A stretch of DNA of 64,000 nucleotides from Armatimonadetes bacterium UBA1398 (GTDB lineage Bacteria > Armatimonadota > Zipacnadia > UBA1398), in the NCBI GenBank assembly GCA_002305165.1, contig DBQI01000025.1:88958-152957 (forward strand). Direction: 5' to 3'. The notes beneath the pieces were generated by a model that did not search any database, was not told the DNA's origin, and saw only the letters and a list, made by a program, of their open reading frames with translations. Made by a program: the position numbers and the translations under genes. Below are positions 61,323 through 64,000 of the stretch, one piece after another (within the stretch, counting starts at the first letter, position 1; every line of letters starts with the position of its first letter).

Positions 61323-62606
61323 TCACTCCGGAGTTGAGGCCGGATCGACCACGTGCCCGAAGTCTTGCAGCTGGACGACATGGGTCGCCGGTATGCCAAG
61401 GACTGCGGCATCTATGACGTCCGCCTGGTTCCGTGGGCTATAGTACATCCGGATGAGACGCCGGCATTCCGTGCTGACTGCGTCTTTGGGTGGCGCAGTA
61501 GCGAACCACTGTCTGACGCATCGCACCAGCCCCCTGAAGTCGCCATTGGGGAACAACATCCCGGTTCGACCTGGGACGATCGCTTCGTGCTCAGGCCCTT
61601 GTCCGCCGTGGCCTCCGGCATGCAGGCCATAGTGATCGTCATGCGTGATGCACGGTACACCATGCGCCATAGCCTGGATGCAGAGAAGCCCAATGCCACC
61701 CGGCGCCACGCAGAGATCGCTTGCGTGAAACAGCTGTGCCAAGCGCTCCGCGTCATAGCAGGCGCCAGCCATGTGGACGCGGCCGCAGAGACGAAGCTCC
61801 TGCGTGAGCGTCTCGAGCGATGCGTTGGCCGGCCCCTGTCCGATCAGGATGACATTCACCGGGAAGCCTTCGTCGGAGAGTGCTCTGGCACACTTGAGGA
61901 CGAGATCCACCCGCCGCTCGGACCGCAACCGACCGCTGTGTATGAGGGTAGGGAGTGAAGGGTCTGAGAACAGGCCCGCACGAAGCTCAGCGGTCACGGC
62001 GGGCGGAGGAGGATCCAGGCACTCTGGCAACGGCATGGAGTTGTACACAACGTATAGACTGTCCGGGTCCATTCCATCGGCGATGGCTTGGGCGCGTTCC
62101 CGATGTCCGTAGAAGAGAACTGCGTCGGCTAGGCGTAGGAATCTGCGTTTCATCCATCGCTGAAGTCTGCTGGGTTCGCCCACCACCTGGCCGATGGTCC
62201 ACCAAATGAGCCGTTTGCGTCGGAGGCGCGCAAGGGGAGCAAGCAACCAGTTGGTCAGGCAGTAGTAGCTTCCTGTGACAATCAGTACGTCGTGTCCGCG
62301 GGCCCACGCCAACCTCAGGGTCCCTTGCTGCCAGAACAGCGGCCCGGCCAGCCTCCTGTTCCTGACCCGGTACCACCGGAGCCCGCCGTCCCACGGGGGC
62401 AAGGTAGCCAACGCAGGGTCTACGAGCTTGAGTGTGTGGTCGGGAGACGTCACATCCGAGTAGAGCGAGTAGGTGATCCCGCTGCGGTCCTCGGGGGCCT
62501 GCATCAACTCATGCAGCAGTGGCTCATTGTAATGGGTGAAGTAGTGGGTAATGCGGGCCACTCGAGGATCCGACAGTGCTCTTATCTGAGGTTCTGGGGA
62601 TGGCAT
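61323..62606 (-). CDS. Glycosyltransferase family 4 protein
   Basis: GT-B glycosyltransferase of 427 residues: N-terminal VARITHYFTHYNEPLLHELMQA, then GHDVLIVTGSYYCLTNWLLAPLARLRRKRLIWWTIGQ and ADAVLFYGHRERAQAIADGMDPDSLYVVYNSMPLPE. The C-terminal domain reads PTLIHSGRLRSERRVDLVLKCARAL, VNVILIGQGPANASLETL, VHMAGACYDAERLAQLFHASDLCVAPGGIGLLCIQAMAHGVPCITHDD. The donor motif has Gly-Gly-Ile-Gly-Leu in place of the usual Glu-rich start, as in several capsule enzymes. The 132-base gap to the next gene downstream (61191-61322) shows nothing recognisable. Confidence 0.88.
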   Translation of the reverse strand: MPSPEPQIRALSDPRVARITHYFTHYNEPLLHELMQAPEDRSGITYSLYSDVTSPDHTLKLVDPALATLPPWDGGLRWYRVRNRRLAGPLFWQQGTLRLAWARGHDVLIVTGSYYCLTNWLLAPLARLRRKRLIWWTIGQVVGEPSRLQRWMKRRFLRLADAVLFYGHRERAQAIADGMDPDSLYVVYNSMPLPECLDPPPPAVTAELRAGLFSDPSLPTLIHSGRLRSERRVDLVLKCARALSDEGFPVNVILIGQGPANASLETLTQELRLCGRVHMAGACYDAERLAQLFHASDLCVAPGGIGLLCIQAMAHGVPCITHDDHYGLHAGGHGGQGPEHEAIVPGRTGMLFPNGDFRGLVRCVRQWFATAPPKDAVSTECRRLIRMYYSPRNQADVIDAAVLGIPATHVVQLQDFGHVVDPASTPE

Positions 62607-62678
62607 AGAGACACCTCGTTCTGGGGCCGTTCAGCCAGTGCCAGCCTCCGGTTCGCAAGGCAGAGGCCGACCTGCGGT

Positions 62679-63989
62679 CTAGGAACGTATGGCGCCGCCA
62701 GCCGCTGGGGTGTCGCGCCCGGGGCGGCCGCGGTGAGGACGGCTGGAGGGACCACAGATCTGAGCGCCGAGAGACGTGAACGGCAGACCGACAGAGGTCA
62801 TACCCACCGCCGCCCACATCCATCTGGCGCCGACGAGATCGCCGCTCTTCATACTGAGGAGCAGGGTATACGAAGAGAGCGCCAAGACCATGACCCAGTG
62901 TTGGTCCACCCAGCGTCGGGAACTAGATAGCAGCTGAATGGCGGCAGACCACAGAGTGAAGCCTAGGAGGAGGAAGCCCACAATGCCAAGCTCGCATAGG
63001 GCTTCGAGGATGATGTTGTGGGGGTATTCATAGGACGCACCGTGCGTGGGAACTGTGAAGCCGGCTACTCCCTGTCCAATCCAGGGGCGTTGCCTCCAAA
63101 GGTCGAGTGCCATGGCGAAGAGATCCACTCGGCCTCCGTATTGCGTCTCCTGAAGCGTCTGCATTCTGCTGAAGGTGCCGTAACCTGACAGCGCGGAGGG
63201 GTCCTCGGCGAACGCGTAAGCGACAGCAGCTGTGCCCGCCAGGGTGGCGAGGGCCAGGATTGCAGGACCTGCTCGTCCGTTACGCCAGGCCATAGCGAGT
63301 GTAAGCATGGGCAAGATGCACAGGAACAAGACCGGTCCACGTTGACCACTCCGGAGGAGAGGCAGGCTCAACAACACGGCGATGCCGGCACCGAGTACAC
63401 GACTCCGCAGGGCCACTGCAGGGCAGACTAGAAGGAGCATCCAGACACACACCAGACTGCAGCCGGCCAGCAGCCCGACGGCAGCGCCCGGACAGCGTAG
63501 CATCACGGTTGGGGGGTGAAGCCACGAATCGATCCCCGGAGTCGCGGCGAAATCGAGAGTCAGGACGATGCCGAGCACTATGACTGTCCAGGCGTAGCGA
63601 CTGAGGCGGGCCCGGTCTAGGCCGATCATTGTCCCGCCCTGTACGCACCAGAGGCTAAGAGTCAGCATGTAAGCGACCTTGTAGGGACCGTCAACAGGGT
63701 TCCGTGTCCACAGAAGCGAGATCAGTGCCCAGACGCCGAGAGCCAGGAAGCCAGCAGGGACCCTGAGGGAGTTGAGGGGCAACCGAACCTGGCCGGAGAT
63801 GCAGAGCCACGCAGCAGCCAGGGCCGACAGCGAACCCGTGAGTGGGGTGACGTCAATGGGAGAACTCTGGGCGAGGGGGCTGGACTTCCAGAACATAGCA
63901 TGGGTGTGCAGGGCGAAGATGACCTCGAAGGATAGCACATGCCGCAGCAGCCCCAGGCCCTGCAGACGGGGGGGGTAGGGTCTTTTCAT
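62679..63989 (-). CDS. O-antigen ligase/polymerase-like membrane protein (Wzy/WaaL family)
   Basis: Polytopic inner-membrane protein of 436 residues with about ten to twelve hydrophobic segments. Near residue 290-340 it has the family's large periplasmic loop motif: GGRVDLFAMALDLWRQRPWIGQGVAGF, then YEYPHNIILEALCELGIVGFLLLGFTLW (conserved PHN). Such proteins polymerise repeat units or transfer chains to an acceptor; sequence alone does not separate the two roles, but the locus lacks lipid A core genes, so a Wzy polymerase is likelier. The gene starts 11 bases from the window edge, so its promoter and upstream partners (wzx, wza, wzc) are not visible. Confidence 0.85.
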   Translation of the reverse strand: MKRPYPPRLQGLGLLRHVLSFEVIFALHTHAMFWKSSPLAQSSPIDVTPLTGSLSALAAAWLCISGQVRLPLNSLRVPAGFLALGVWALISLLWTRNPVDGPYKVAYMLTLSLWCVQGGTMIGLDRARLSRYAWTVIVLGIVLTLDFAATPGIDSWLHPPTVMLRCPGAAVGLLAGCSLVCVWMLLLVCPAVALRSRVLGAGIAVLLSLPLLRSGQRGPVLFLCILPMLTLAMAWRNGRAGPAILALATLAGTAAVAYAFAEDPSALSGYGTFSRMQTLQETQYGGRVDLFAMALDLWRQRPWIGQGVAGFTVPTHGASYEYPHNIILEALCELGIVGFLLLGFTLWSAAIQLLSSSRRWVDQHWVMVLALSSYTLLLSMKSGDLVGARWMWAAVGMTSVGLPFTSLGAQICGPSSRPHRGRPGRDTPAAGGAIRS

Positions 63990-64000
63990 TTTCGTTGAGT

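Noticed and set aside
1..64000. CRISPR arrays, rRNA genes or prophage
   Set aside because: No regularly spaced repeats, rRNA sequence or phage genes were seen anywhere in the window.

Overview
The window is a high-GC, gene-dense bacterial chromosome segment. A full LpxD-type acyltransferase, Lgt/LspA lipoprotein maturation and an undecaprenyl-phosphate sugar-transferase locus point to a didermic cell envelope. An S-layer-homology (SLH) type protein, many large secreted glycosidases, a uroporphyrinogen-decarboxylase-like methyltransferase and a plant-like galacturonokinase homologue suggest a polysaccharide-degrading environmental lineage. Armatimonadota or a neighbouring phylum would fit, but this is inference; no rRNA or other decisive marker is present.

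Layout. 1-4.8 kb: ileS-lspA-lgt, leftward, with a recognisable sigma70-type promoter in front of ileS. 5.2-22.1 kb: a carbohydrate-utilisation region with two related NPCBM-GH36 alpha-galactosidases (the first broken by one in-frame TGA), aquaporin Z, a GH106-like putative alpha-L-rhamnosidase next to the rhamnose symporter RhaT, a secreted six-hairpin glycosidase-like protein, a VanZ-like protein and a GH38 alpha-mannosidase. 22.2-27 kb: a NUDIX hydrolase, a URO-D family protein, a PD40 beta-propeller lipoprotein, endonuclease III (nth), an SLH-type protein and a small hypothetical. 27.1-36.3 kb: recC-recB-recD, tightly coupled. 36.5-39.5 kb: a leftward cassette of galacturonokinase-like GHMP kinase, an unannotated 36-codon ORF, a PqqD/RRE-like protein, an HPr-kinase-like P-loop protein and a lasso-B2-type transglutaminase. 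Each gene overlaps the next by a few bases. 39.8-44.1 kb: an SMP-30 family protein, a UPF0175/DUF3368 toxin-antitoxin pair, a decayed IS630 transposase and a large lipoprotein.

44.1-64 kb is an exopolysaccharide/capsule locus. It holds a DegT aminotransferase, a UDP-ManNAc dehydrogenase (wecC-type), a coupled HAD phosphatase/ATP-grasp pair, a PIG-L deacetylase coupled to an LpxD-like acyltransferase and an initiating sugar transferase. It also holds a sialidase-fold protein, three glycosyltransferases, a heparinase II/III-type protein, a two-domain dehydrogenase, a PF14907-type nucleotidyltransferase on the opposite strand and a Wzy/WaaL-type membrane protein. Inside it are relics: the 3' end of a second sugar transferase, and a frameshifted gene that has also lost its start codon.

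The most interesting object is the 36.5-39.5 kb cassette. A PqqD-like peptide-binding protein, an HprK-like kinase and a B2-type protease-fold protein normally act on a ribosomal peptide. Here the only candidate substrate is a 36-residue ORF joined by GTGA overlaps to the genes on both sides. No lasso cyclase is present, so if the system is real it is not a standard lasso-peptide pathway.
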